Shown here one piece after another: positions 9,431-18,566 of a DNA stretch of 55,583 nucleotides (position 1 is its first letter; every line of letters begins with the position of its first letter). Origin of the DNA: Melioribacteraceae bacterium. GTDB lineage: Bacteria; Bacteroidota; Ignavibacteria; Ignavibacteriales; Melioribacteraceae. A model generated the notes under the pieces. That model was not told the origin of the DNA. It was given only the letters and a program-made list of their open reading frames with translations, and did not search any database. Position numbers and translations under genes: made by a program. Where the stretch lies: NCBI GenBank assembly GCA_022181065.1, contig BQMY01000123.1:1-55583 (forward strand). Direction: 5' to 3'.

Positions 9431-10456
9431 TTACATTTCGATTGCGTTGTTATTATCCGATTTTTTTAGTGATTCTTCAGCGGCATAGCCATCAAAATAC
9501 CTGGTTTTTACAGCATGATTTATGATGTTCTTTATCCTTCGATGACTATATTCGTAACGTACTAACTGACCTAAATTAATTGACTTTTTATCATAAAGGC
9601 ATAATTTGAGTGACCCTGATGGTGAAAGTTTCAGTTTGCTGCAGGTGCTGCAAAAATTACGGGAGAATCCGCCGATAATTCCAATTTTACCAAGAAATCC
9701 TGTCACCTCAAACATGTTCGCGTTGTGTGTATTTTGAATAGCTGGTGATATACCGGGAATAGCTTCGGTGAGTGTTTTGTAAATTTCACGCGAGGTGACT
9801 ATCTGTTCATCAGAAAATCCTGCTTTAATCGGGATTACTTCACAAAATCTTACATCAACCGGGTATAACTTTGATAAATAGGCAATGTCAATAATTTCTC
9901 TGTCATTAACATCTTTTATTACAACGCAGTTAACCTTGATTTTGGTTTTGCCGTAAGCGAGGTTGTTTATTGTTTCGAGAACTTTATCGAGATTATTTTT
10001 ACCGGTTATTTCCCTGTATTTTTTTTCTTCCAGGGTATCAAGACTAATATTTATACTATCGAGGGGTAATTCTTTTATTTCATCAATATACTTACCAATA
10101 TGTGCGCCATTGGTAGATATATTAACGGAATCAATTCCGGGAAGCGCAATTGTGCGTTTTAGAATGGATATAAAATCTTTTCTAAGGAACGGTTCGCCAC
10201 CCGTAAACCTGATCTTTTTAATTCCAAGTTCAGTGAATATTTGAAGCAGATATAGTAATTCATCCTCGGATAATGTATCCTCAACGGGATAATTTTGACC
10301 ATCGGGTGATTTTGTGCAGTATGTACATGACTGATTACACTCATGCGTAACTGAAACACGTAAGTAGTCTATCGAACGGTCGTAATTATCAATTAACTTT
10401 TCACTAAATGAAAAGATATTGCTATTTGAAAGCTTAATAGCTTTTTTCTCCGTCAA
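9431..10456 (-). CDS. MoaA-like radical SAM protein, divergent
   Basis: A 341-aa radical SAM protein. It has the SAM cluster motif CNQSCTYC (Cys40, 44, 47), FTGGEP (84-89), and a MoaA-type second cluster (Cys269, Cys272, Cys286). The family GTP 3',8-cyclase makes the first molybdopterin intermediate from GTP. Two features differ from canonical MoaA: the Arg pair that binds GTP triphosphate after the second cluster is Lys274/Lys276 here, and the essential C-terminal Gly-Gly is absent (the protein ends AIEM). So it may be a weakly conserved MoaA or a paralogue acting on another substrate. It starts with TTG at 10456, supported by AGGA 7 nt upstream; there is no nearby ATG. No other moa genes are adjacent. 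Confidence 0.75.
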   Translation of the reverse strand: MTEKKAIKLSNSNIFSFSEKLIDNYDRSIDYLRVSVTHECNQSCTYCTKSPDGQNYPVEDTLSEDELLYLLQIFTELGIKKIRFTGGEPFLRKDFISILKRTIALPGIDSVNISTNGAHIGKYIDEIKELPLDSINISLDTLEEKKYREITGKNNLDKVLETINNLAYGKTKIKVNCVVIKDVNDREIIDIAYLSKLYPVDVRFCEVIPIKAGFSDEQIVTSREIYKTLTEAIPGISPAIQNTHNANMFEVTGFLGKIGIIGGFSRNFCSTCSKLKLSPSGSLKLCLYDKKSINLGQLVRYEYSHRRIKNIINHAVKTRYFDGYAAEESLKKSDNNNAIEM

Positions 10457-10595
10457 ACGGGTTTCCTGCTTTTGGTTGACTGGTTAAAATTAAGCTAAAA
10501 AAAGAATTTTATATTAGCAAGGAAAATAATTATTGTAAACCAGGATTTATATCAACTTTTACCCCAAAAATGAAAAATGTTTGAATTAAATAATC

Positions 10596-10611
10596 TGTGA
10601 TGCAGATCACA
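10596..10611. promoter_or_regulatory. CRP/FNR-superfamily type palindrome
   Basis: TGTGATGCAGATCACA is a perfect match to the CRP half-site pair TGTGA-N6-TCACA. It lies 140 bp upstream of the TTG start of the MoaA-like gene and downstream of the convergently placed 3' end of the NHL-repeat gene, so the MoaA-like gene is its most likely target. The binding protein is inferred only from the motif. Confidence 0.6.
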
Positions 10612-10692
10612 TTAAAATAATTTTACAAATTCGGTAATTTTTACTTTTATCAGAATTTATCCTGATTGAGACTTGAATAGTCTGCAAATTTG

Positions 10693-10726
10693 AGAAAAGA
10701 CGAATTTTACTTAATCCGTCTTTTCT
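10693..10726 (-). terminator. Intrinsic terminator of the NHL-repeat gene
   Basis: A 10-bp stem, AGAAAAGACG (10693-10702) with CGTCTTTTCT (10717-10726), lies 13 bp after the stop at 10739. Its lower part is an A/T run that supplies the U-tract. Confidence 0.7.
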
Positions 10727-10738
10727 GTTGAGTGATTC

Positions 10739-11869
10739 CTACTTAAGTAGCATCATCTTTCGTACCTGATTAAACTCTCCGGCAGTGATTTGATAATAGT
10801 ATATTCCTGATGTAAGATGGCTTCCGTGAAATTTTATATCATGGGTTCCTGCTTGATATTCCCGGTTAGTCAGCACAGAAACTTGTTGACCAAGTGTATC
10901 AAATATGGTGATTTTCACTATTTCTGCAGTTGGTATCGAAAAACTGATATTTGTTTCGGGATTAAATGGATTCGGATAATTAGGTTTTAGTGAAAACCTT
11001 TGAGGCGCATCGTTTTTATCGTGGATTGATGTAGGGGTTAACATTCCGGTGATCATTCTGAGCGATCTTGTATTGTACTGTGAAATGAAGAGTGTATCAC
11101 CAGTTAATGAAGTGGTTATTCCGTTTGGTGTATTAAATGTAGCTTCCAAAAGGGGACCATCAATTCCTCCGCTTGCACCACTTCCGGCAAATACGGTAGC
11201 TCCACTACCATCTACAGGTATTTTATATATCCTGTTCCTGTTGTAAGCGCTTGCGTATATATTTTCTCCGACCATTGTCATAAATCCAAGCCATCCGGGT
11301 AGGTCGGCTATCTGTTCAAAGTTCTTTGAACTATCTACCCTGAATATTTTGCCATCTGTAAAATTACTGATATACAGATATCCTGAATCATCATTTAATA
11401 TCCCGATCGGACCATTAAGTGGTGATCCCGAATGCCATAATGAGGATTCTCCATTTAAGTTTACAGTGTAGATGCTGTTAGAAGTGTAACTTCCTGCCAT
11501 CATGGTAGTTTCATCAATAAAATGAACAACACTTGGCTGCGGAATAGTAGTGAATACACTTTTTGCTCCTGTAGTGTCAACCCGGAATACCTGATTAGTT
11601 CCAACATTAGGAATGTACAAAAATCCATCAGGCCCAAAAGCTAATCCGTTGGGACTGTCAAGTCCACTCACAAAAATTGAAGTTTCTCCGTCGGGAGTAA
11701 TTTTAGTTACTGTTTGTCCGTAATACTCGGAAGCGTAAATATTTCCGTACATATCGACTGCCAGTCCGTCATTGAAAGTTGATGGACCGGGAACGAGGGT
11801 TTCTACCTGTTGCGCAAAGCTGGTGACGGAAAGTATGATTGAAACCAGAATTGGGATAATAAATTTCAT
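10739..11869 (-). CDS. Secreted NHL/SMP-30-like beta-propeller protein with T9SS sorting domain
   Basis: A 376-aa exported protein. A signal peptide (residues 1-20, ending SFAQQ) is followed by NHL/SMP-30-type propeller blades from about 25 to 280, with repeats of the form GL(A)FGPDG-LYI-N-VFRVD and NDDSGYLYISNF. A C-terminal T9SS type A sorting domain follows from about 298 (NYPNPFNPETNISFS), ending RKMMLLK. The sorting domain directs export through the outer membrane and surface anchoring or release. I start at ATG 11869 (GAGG 5 nt upstream) because it begins the signal peptide; an in-frame start 12 codons earlier does not. The ligand or activity is unknown. It has its own terminator. Confidence 0.85.
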   Translation of the reverse strand: MKFIIPILVSIILSVTSFAQQVETLVPGPSTFNDGLAVDMYGNIYASEYYGQTVTKITPDGETSIFVSGLDSPNGLAFGPDGFLYIPNVGTNQVFRVDTTGAKSVFTTIPQPSVVHFIDETTMMAGSYTSNSIYTVNLNGESSLWHSGSPLNGPIGILNDDSGYLYISNFTDGKIFRVDSSKNFEQIADLPGWLGFMTMVGENIYASAYNRNRIYKIPVDGSGATVFAGSGASGGIDGPLLEATFNTPNGITTSLTGDTLFISQYNTRSLRMITGMLTPTSIHDKNDAPQRFSLKPNYPNPFNPETNISFSIPTAEIVKITIFDTLGQQVSVLTNREYQAGTHDIKFHGSHLTSGIYYYQITAGEFNQVRKMMLLK

Positions 11870-11964
11870 GTTAACCTCACAAATTATTAGATAAGATGTC
11901 CACAAATAAGTGAAGTTAACGTGCTTAATCGTTCGAGAATATAAAGTCGAACCTCAAAAAAGGA

Positions 11965-13074
11965 TCAAACGGCAGATTTTATAATGTTTTTATAGTATTC
12001 ACCGGGTGTTGTATTCATGAGCTTCTTGAACGCGGTATTAAAAGTAGTTTTTGAGTTGAATCCTGCTTGATACGCGAGAGCAAGTATAGTGAGATTTTCA
12101 TTTTTACTCGATTCTGCAATAGCTTTAAATTCCGTGATACGATATATATTTATAAAATCAAAGAAATTTTTGCCATAATGCTCGTTGATTATTCTTGAGA
12201 GCAGATTACGGTTGATACCGGTCAGGTCTGAGAGTTCATTCAAAGTTATTTTGGGCTGAAGGTATGGTTTATTTTCAACCATTATAGCATCTATAAGTTT
12301 GGCGTATTCAGTGTAATCTTCTTTCGGTTGGTTTTGAATAACCGGAGTTTCAATATTTTCATTCACGAACTGAAATAGTGAAGGAAATAACAATACCATG
12401 TATGAAAGGAGTAGAACCAAAAAGGACAAGCTAAACCAAACCAATTGATAACCAAGAAAGTTGTCATCGTGATCCGGTAAGAATGTTCTCACCAAATAAC
12501 TGGCAAACCATATTAATATTGCTGTGCAGGTGATGAGAAGGATCGTGTTTAGCAATATTAAATTTGGTAACGAGGATTGTCGGGTCATTGAGATATTATT
12601 GAATCTTTTCAATAAACTGAAATTTAATATGATGTAGAAAATATTCTGTATGATCGCAAATAGTTCAATCCCGTGGAAGGTCGTATTAAATAATCTCAAA
12701 TATCGGATGGTGTCCTGGTTTGAGAGAAATAAGATGGGAAGGACAAAGATAAAATACGCAAACAACGGTATAAAATGTATCCAGGTTCTAACTTTGGGAA
12801 GGGGATTAGTTAAAAAAAGCTTTGTGAGGTAGAGGTATAGCAAAGGTCCGAAAGCGAATATCAAAAAATCACCAATGAAAAGGAGTCTTACCAAAATCAA
12901 TGTAAGAGGTTGATAAGTATAGAAAAATCTTCCGGCTAAAGTTATTACCACGAACAGGACAAACCAGCCTAGTATTCGATTTGAATTTTGTACAGGCGAG
13001 TCCTTTTTGAATAAATTTACTGAACTTAGTATGCCGGCAATTATAGATATTACTATGGAAATCTTGAGTAGCAT
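11965..13074 (-). CDS. Membrane-bound AraC-family transcriptional regulator
   Basis: A 369-aa protein with an integral-membrane N-terminus (about seven hydrophobic helices in residues 1-235) and a cytoplasmic AraC-type double helix-turn-helix from about 265 to 365. The latter includes ITLNELSDLTGINRNLLSR and LAYQAGFNSKTTFNTAFKK, followed by the TPGEYY ending typical of the family. This layout is common in Bacteroidota-type genomes and suggests a membrane signal is read directly into DNA binding. The start is supported by AGGA 6 nt upstream. It is flanked by two genes for T9SS-exported proteins in the same direction, but has 95-140 bp gaps on each side; its targets are not known. Confidence 0.85.
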   Translation of the reverse strand: MLLKISIVISIIAGILSSVNLFKKDSPVQNSNRILGWFVLFVVITLAGRFFYTYQPLTLILVRLLFIGDFLIFAFGPLLYLYLTKLFLTNPLPKVRTWIHFIPLFAYFIFVLPILFLSNQDTIRYLRLFNTTFHGIELFAIIQNIFYIILNFSLLKRFNNISMTRQSSLPNLILLNTILLITCTAILIWFASYLVRTFLPDHDDNFLGYQLVWFSLSFLVLLLSYMVLLFPSLFQFVNENIETPVIQNQPKEDYTEYAKLIDAIMVENKPYLQPKITLNELSDLTGINRNLLSRIINEHYGKNFFDFINIYRITEFKAIAESSKNENLTILALAYQAGFNSKTTFNTAFKKLMNTTPGEYYKNIIKSAV

Positions 13075-13164
13075 CTTTTATCCTGTCGTTAGGAAAGGAT
13101 GCAATATTGGATTAAAATACCATTTATACAAGACAGGAAATAGTGGAGAATCTTTTTTGTACTT

Positions 13165-13196
13165 AAAAAAATGAGCGGACAAGAAAGAGTCCGCTC
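13165..13196 (-). terminator. Intrinsic terminator
   Basis: A perfect 8-bp GC-rich stem, GAGCGGAC (13173-13180) and GTCCGCTC (13189-13196), with an 8-nt loop lies 18 bp after the stop at 13214. It is followed on the minus strand by seven T. Confidence 0.9.
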
Positions 13197-13213
13197 AAGC
13201 AAAAAAATAATAA

Positions 13214-15010
13214 CTATTTCAACAGCATCATTTTCTTCACGGAATTGAATGCACCTGCAGAAATTTTGTAAAAGTATATACCGGAACTTAACCCGCTTCC
13301 ATCGAATGAAACAGTATAGGTGCCGGGATCGTAAACTGTATTTACAAGATTCTCGATATTATTTCCCAGTACATCAAAAACCGTGATCGTCACTTTTTCG
13401 CGTGAGGCAATGCTAAAGCTGATCTTTGTTGAAGGGTTAAACGGGTTTGGATAGTTCTGAGTCAAGCCGTAAGAAACCGGGGTGGATAGACTCTCAACAC
13501 CAGGGAGTTCGGAGGAAGAGCTGAGGATTATTTTACTTCCTGCTTTTTCACCGTTAACAGTTAGAATATATTTATCATTCTGCATTTCTACCGTCACAGG
13601 AAATTCCAATGCCTGGAATAAAATAGTATTATTAACATTTGTTATATAAGTATTGTCGCTGTATCGAACGTCGGCTACACCGTTTGGCGGAAGCGGGGGA
13701 AGTTCATTTTTGTTTACTGCCTGCTCACTTGTATAAAGCGTAAATTTATATCCGTTCGCATCAGTGATAATAATCGGTTCCAGAGTAGAACTATTTAGTT
13801 CTTCTTTTGAGGCGGTGACCCCATTTATGATCAGTTCACCTGCTCCTGAAGTTTTTATCCAATATCCCTTGCCCGGAATGAGTAAATCGGAATTTATATA
13901 GCCATTTTCAAAACTGAAAAAATTACTCTGGAGTATGCCTTCCGGTTCGGTGGTAATTTGGGATACAGAAACTTCATTGTTATAAATACCTATGATATTC
14001 CATCCTTCCGCGAGTTCAATATTGCTTGTTGGAACGTCTCCACTAATTTCATATTGGAACTGATCATCAAATTTTAACCAATATCCACTGCCGGATGCGA
14101 GATTTTCAACCTGAATGTATCCTGCGTCAAAACCAAACGCATCTGATGTAGCATCGGGGAATATATTTGTGACAGACATATCCTGCATTTGCAGCGGTGG
14201 AGAAACCAGATTCCAACCGTTGTTTACATTGATAGTTACGGATTCTTGTGATACTTCGGGTATTATATTTTTTATTGTTCCAGGAATAACGAAAGGGGGT
14301 ATGGGTACATATTCTGATATATCAAATAGCTCTGATGGCTGGTACTCTTTTACTATCCAATTGTCAGGGGCTATCCACACACTATTTGTTATCGCTACAA
14401 TTTCAATTTCAAGAGCAGGGAAGGGTGGAATCTCAATGAGGAAGTAGATCCCTGTCTTAATCTCGAATTTTTTGCAGTTAAAATCGCCTAATTCAGTCGA
14501 GATAAGTTCATCATTCAATCTTTTACCTGATAACTTGAACCTTAGAGGAAACTCCTGTCCATTAAATGCCAGTGTCGTATCAAATACAAATATATCATAC
14601 TCAAATCCAGCGGGTGAACCGAAATCATAAAAATCTATCCAATTGGCAAAGCCGGGGAAAGTGCCGGTATCACCCGGAATAACAAAGTTTTGCAATCCGT
14701 AGAACACGGACGCAATGTCATCATCAAATTTTATATAATTCGAATCGATCCATGGTAACGCGCCAATAGTATTATAACTTCCATATTTTGATAATATAAG
14801 ATTGCTCTCTTCTCCCTGAAAAATACCTTCTGCTACAAATGTATCTGCTTTAACTGAGGTGAGTGAATAAACAGGATTATTGAGGGAATCTAACGGGGTT
14901 ATTTCGTAATACCATTTAAAACCGGGGTTTGCCGGAAAATAGTTTGAAGCTGATTGGGCGGAAATAAAGGTGGAAGAAAATAAAATTAAGAAGAGCAAAA
15001 ATCTTTTCAT
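13214..15010 (-). CDS. Secreted protein of unknown function with T9SS sorting domain
   Basis: A 598-aa protein with a signal peptide (1-18, ending FISAQS). An N-terminal beta-rich domain with an early GFKWYY motif is of the type seen in lipid/cell-surface DUF3108-like proteins. Two short repeats around 262 and 335 contain Gly-Trp-Asn (GWNLVSPP and GWNIIGIY), each followed by a SGYWLK/GKGYWIK element. A T9SS sorting domain follows from about 515 (NYPNPFNPSTKISFS). The start is supported by GAGG 5 nt upstream, and a strong terminator follows. I do not recognise a catalytic family. The GWN...GYW repeats are frequent in exported proteins of this group and look like beta-sandwich modules. Confidence 0.8.
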   Translation of the reverse strand: MKRFLLFLILFSSTFISAQSASNYFPANPGFKWYYEITPLDSLNNPVYSLTSVKADTFVAEGIFQGEESNLILSKYGSYNTIGALPWIDSNYIKFDDDIASVFYGLQNFVIPGDTGTFPGFANWIDFYDFGSPAGFEYDIFVFDTTLAFNGQEFPLRFKLSGKRLNDELISTELGDFNCKKFEIKTGIYFLIEIPPFPALEIEIVAITNSVWIAPDNWIVKEYQPSELFDISEYVPIPPFVIPGTIKNIIPEVSQESVTINVNNGWNLVSPPLQMQDMSVTNIFPDATSDAFGFDAGYIQVENLASGSGYWLKFDDQFQYEISGDVPTSNIELAEGWNIIGIYNNEVSVSQITTEPEGILQSNFFSFENGYINSDLLIPGKGYWIKTSGAGELIINGVTASKEELNSSTLEPIIITDANGYKFTLYTSEQAVNKNELPPLPPNGVADVRYSDNTYITNVNNTILFQALEFPVTVEMQNDKYILTVNGEKAGSKIILSSSSELPGVESLSTPVSYGLTQNYPNPFNPSTKISFSIASREKVTITVFDVLGNNIENLVNTVYDPGTYTVSFDGSGLSSGIYFYKISAGAFNSVKKMMLLK

Positions 15011-15150
15011 TTTAACCTCATTTATAAACTTTTGACTGCAAGTTAATAAAAAAATCGAGGTTGTATGGTGACTTCAGGCATTATTTTTAAGATGGCGATG
15101 TGGATGAATTGAGAAAAATTGAAACTGTGTTTCATATCAATTCCAATTTG

Positions 15151-15185
15151 ATAAATAAAAAAGCCATCTTTCCGGAAGATGGCTT
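15151..15185 (-). terminator. Intrinsic terminator of the Asp-box propeller gene
   Basis: A perfect 10-bp stem, AAGCCATCTT (15161-15170) and AAGATGGCTT (15176-15185), with a 5-nt loop is followed on the minus strand by a T-rich run. It lies about 50 bp after the stop at 15238. The rest of the 227-bp gap holds no gene I can support. Confidence 0.88.
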
Positions 15186-15211
15186 CTACAAAGTTCGATA
15201 AGAGCTTATGG

Positions 15212-15243
15212 TTATTTATAGTTAGTATCATATGATACTATTT
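15212..15243. repeat. 32-bp exact repeat straddling a stop codon, copy 1
   Basis: This 32-bp stretch is identical to 31990-32021. Both contain the perfect 18-bp palindrome TAGTATCATATGATACTA, whose minus-strand reading begins with the TAG stop of the gene. In both places the gene encodes a T9SS-sorted protein ending MILMK or MILLK. Confidence 0.85.
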
Positions 15244-17988
15244 CATCAATATCATCTTCTTACTCATTGAATAACTACCTGAGGTTATTGTGTACAGGTA
15301 AACCCCGGAGGTGAGTGATGATGCAGTGAACGATACGGTATAGTTTCCAGCGGACTTTGACTCATCCACCAAAGTTGTTATATGATTTCCAAGGATATCA
15401 TAGATAGATAGATTCACATTCGCACCAGCTATACTTTCCGGAATTTGATACGCGATAGTCGTTGACGGGTTGAATGGATTAGGATAATTTTGTTCCAGAT
15501 TGAAGGTTTCGGGCACTGAATTATCATGCATTGATAAAATATTGTCTGAACTCGCATAAAAAATCCCGCGACCATGTGTTCCGACTGCAATTTCTCCTGT
15601 AGCCGGTACTGAGACTATGTCGTTTGTAACAACATTACCTATAGTTCCCACACCTTCCTTGATCCACTCTGTGGAACTACCATTCAGGTTATCGACAGAA
15701 TATACACCTGTACTCGTTGCAAGATAATACTTGGTTACACCATTGTGTGTTACAATTTCTGCTCCTCTTACAGATGGACCGGTTGATCCTGATAAATTTC
15801 CTTCCACAGAAGTGTAGGATGAACCACCGTTGCTTGAATGAAATACCGAGACGATATTATAGTTTGAGAAAATGACCAGTAGTTCATCGCTATTTGCAGG
15901 GTTTACAGCAATATCATGTAAATAGGCACCGGAAGCCGCATCTGAAACCGATACATCCTGGAAACCACTTGTTGAAGTATTAGCATTTGTGATTTTTACA
16001 AGTTCAGGTTTACCACTGCCTGACATACCAACATAAAGCGTATGATCAGATCCAGCGCCAAACGCGGAAATATTATCAACATTGAATGTATTTGCTATAT
16101 CACCGAGATTAGACCAGCCTTCGTCAGTACCGTCAAAGTTTTGATTCGTTATCGAGCCAATCTGAGTATTTCTCAGGAGATTGGTTCCATCCGCATAGTA
16201 CATCACGTTTTCATCCGCCGGATCAAGTAAGTAAGGATGTAAGAACTGTCTGTCATTCACAGTTAATGGCGAAACAACAAACCATGTTCCGTTAGGGTAT
16301 AATTTGCTGACATAACCTTCCTGCGAAGAAGCAACCACAAAAGTTGATCCGAAATAGATAAACGCGCCATCACCACTACTTAAATCGCTGCTGGTCTGAG
16401 CTGTACCATTACTGTACGCGAAAAATGGTGATCCGTTATCCTGAGCTCCCCCGCCAAGGTAAAAAGAACCGCTGAGAGTACCCATATCAATTTTATAAAA
16501 CTGCGTTACATTATATCCGGAATTTTTATCGACCCATGAAATTGAATTAGAAACCTGGTTAATATCAGCGATATAACTTAAACCGCCATCGTGACCGGAC
16601 CATAATGCATCGGGGTTTGCGGGATCGAAAAAGAGCGCATGCTGATCAGGGTGTTGATTTTCGTACTGTGAAATATCGTTTGAAGTAGCATAACCCCCAA
16701 TCCAGTTTTCAGCTTTATTATTTGCTGGAGTTGCGAATCCATCAAATGAACGGTACAGATTTGTTGCACCAAAAAGAACAAAATCAGGATCATCAGGTTT
16801 AACTTCAAGGATCATGTTATAGCTACCCTGTGTATTGATATCACCAACATTACCACCAAACTGGGGAAGATTGTTTGAGCGGTCAACAGACGTTGCGGAA
16901 TTTCCGGTTATATTCAGTTTATGAAATGCCGGTTCCGGATCACCATTGCCATCCACAGCATCTGTCCAGACGTAAGCAACCGAATTATCCGATGGTGCAA
17001 ATGCCACCACGCTTCTTCGCCAGCCGCCATAGTTATCATACTCAGCAGGTGTGTTCTCGTTCCATGTTACGCCATCATCTGTTGAAATATAAACGCCACC
17101 ATCAATTGATGAAGAAGCATTTTCTTTGTAAGAGGTTGACGCTATTATTGTACCATTTTCGGCGATATCAAACTCATAATATCTCACACTTCCTGCCGGA
17201 GTACCACCGAAAACTTTATTAAATGATGCACCATTATCGGTAGATTTATAAATGCCAAACATCGAGCCGGCAAAGAAGACCGATCCGCTTGTTTTACTTA
17301 CCATAATTTTTGAGATATAATCGGTGGGGGAATCGAAAGTTTGCAGAGTACCTTCAGAGACTATCCTGAACCAGCTTTCACCGCTGTTGGTAGATTTATA
17401 AATCCCGCTTCCGTACATTCTTGCGGTCCATCCTCTGTCAACAGCAGATTGATCCATTTCACCGGCAGAGTAGTACCACACATTAGTATTGTTGGGATCC
17501 TGGCAGATATAACTGACACTAAGATCAGTTGATGGATCAGATTTAAGCACCCAGGTATTACCTTTATTGGTCGATTTCCATATTCCGCCATTTACACCAC
17601 CTGCGAGTATAATATTGGAATTAGTAAGGTCAACGGCCAAAGCACGTGTGCGCCCACCAATATCAGTAGGACCGGCATCTTTCCAGTCGAGTGTAGTAGA
17701 GTTTTCTTTATTCAGGCGAGAAGAGGATTTTTTTTGCAAGTCGTTAGCAAATTTTAATTCCTTCGCTCTCATATTATCAGGAATTTTATTGGTAGCAGGA
17801 TCTTTAGTAATATTGAAAAAATAATCGCCGCGTGCTTTTTTATTTTTCTTTTTAATTATCGACTTCTCTGCTTTGGAAAGCTGATGAAACGGCTTGTTTT
17901 CTTTCACGGGTATTAAAAGAAAACTGACGCCAACAACCATAAGCAAGGTCATAAGAGTTATAATTAATTTATTTTTAAGAATGCCCAT
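15238..17988 (-). CDS. Large secreted Asp-box (BNR/VPS10-like) beta-propeller protein with T9SS sorting domain
   Basis: A protein of about 916 aa with an N-terminal hydrophobic segment (residues 5-26) that serves as signal peptide or anchor. A charged linker follows, then repeated Asp-box motifs (S-x-D/N-x-G-x-S/T-W): STNKGNTW, STNSGESW, STDNGASF and STDDGVTW. These mark sialidase/sortilin-type beta-propeller blades. A T9SS sorting domain ends the protein (NYPNPFNPSTTIAYQ onward). No sialidase Arg triad could be identified, so I call it a binding or scaffold propeller rather than an enzyme. I chose ATG 17988 over TTG 18000 because GGGA lies 6 nt upstream of it. The preceding lipoprotein gene ends 14 bp upstream, so the two are probably cotranscribed. 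Confidence 0.82.
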   Translation of the reverse strand: MGILKNKLIITLMTLLMVVGVSFLLIPVKENKPFHQLSKAEKSIIKKKNKKARGDYFFNITKDPATNKIPDNMRAKELKFANDLQKKSSSRLNKENSTTLDWKDAGPTDIGGRTRALAVDLTNSNIILAGGVNGGIWKSTNKGNTWVLKSDPSTDLSVSYICQDPNNTNVWYYSAGEMDQSAVDRGWTARMYGSGIYKSTNSGESWFRIVSEGTLQTFDSPTDYISKIMVSKTSGSVFFAGSMFGIYKSTDNGASFNKVFGGTPAGSVRYYEFDIAENGTIIASTSYKENASSSIDGGVYISTDDGVTWNENTPAEYDNYGGWRRSVVAFAPSDNSVAYVWTDAVDGNGDPEPAFHKLNITGNSATSVDRSNNLPQFGGNVGDINTQGSYNMILEVKPDDPDFVLFGATNLYRSFDGFATPANNKAENWIGGYATSNDISQYENQHPDQHALFFDPANPDALWSGHDGGLSYIADINQVSNSISWVDKNSGYNVTQFYKIDMGTLSGSFYLGGGAQDNGSPFFAYSNGTAQTSSDLSSGDGAFIYFGSTFVVASSQEGYVSKLYPNGTWFVVSPLTVNDRQFLHPYLLDPADENVMYYADGTNLLRNTQIGSITNQNFDGTDEGWSNLGDIANTFNVDNISAFGAGSDHTLYVGMSGSGKPELVKITNANTSTSGFQDVSVSDAASGAYLHDIAVNPANSDELLVIFSNYNIVSVFHSSNGGSSYTSVEGNLSGSTGPSVRGAEIVTHNGVTKYYLATSTGVYSVDNLNGSSTEWIKEGVGTIGNVVTNDIVSVPATGEIAVGTHGRGIFYASSDNILSMHDNSVPETFNLEQNYPNPFNPSTTIAYQIPESIAGANVNLSIYDILGNHITTLVDESKSAGNYTVSFTASSLTSGVYLYTITSGSYSMSKKMILMK

Positions 17989-18002
17989 CACTATTCCCAA
18001 GA

Positions 18003-18380
18003 TTATTTAATAAATTCGATAAACTGCCATTGGTTATTGTTTTCACCAAGCAATGTAACTGCTTTAATTTTTATGGTTATGTTTTCTTGATTGTTTTTTG
18101 CGGTCTTAAAACGTTCGAAAATTGTTCCGCGATCTGAAAAATAGACGGATATGATATTTCCTTTGGTTAACGAGGGGGTATTGCCACCCGACTTGCTATC
18201 CAGGACTTTTAGAGAAACTTTACTTTGCGATTTATCGATTCCTTCAACAGAGGCAAATATACTGATGATTCCAGGCGCCGGCTTTGGCAGGTCAATCGCC
18301 TTTTCAGCGGTACTTTTGTCGGGAGAACAGGAAGAGAGTATCAATATGAAAGAAAGAAAAAAGAAATATTTGTATTTCAC
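18003..18380 (-). CDS. Small lipoprotein of unknown function
   Basis: A 125-aa protein with a hydrophobic N-terminus and a clear lipobox, LSSC (Cys18 becomes the lipidated residue), followed by SPDKST. The rest is a single small beta-rich domain with no family I recognise. It starts with GTG at 18380, preceded by GGTGA. It lies directly upstream of the Asp-box propeller gene with a 14-bp gap, so it may be a periplasmic or outer-membrane partner of that exported protein. Confidence 0.75.
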   Translation of the reverse strand: MKYKYFFFLSFILILSSCSPDKSTAEKAIDLPKPAPGIISIFASVEGIDKSQSKVSLKVLDSKSGGNTPSLTKGNIISVYFSDRGTIFERFKTAKNNQENITIKIKAVTLLGENNNQWQFIEFIK

Positions 18381-18566
18381 ATGTTCACCATTGTTTTTAG
18401 GGAAGATATCAAATAAGACTAATTATCGCAAAAGAATTATTTTTCTTTTAAACTTTTTAATACCGTATTAAATGATCATGTGATATAAAACAAATTTTCC
18501 GCAAAAACTGAAAATTTCTATTTCTGTTAAATGTTCCGTATTTTTATTTATAAAAAAAGAGAGAAC

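Noticed and set aside
15043-15231. 62-codon minus-strand frame after the Asp-box propeller gene
   Set aside because: It runs through the gene's terminator hairpin and the 32-bp repeat and has no ribosome binding site.
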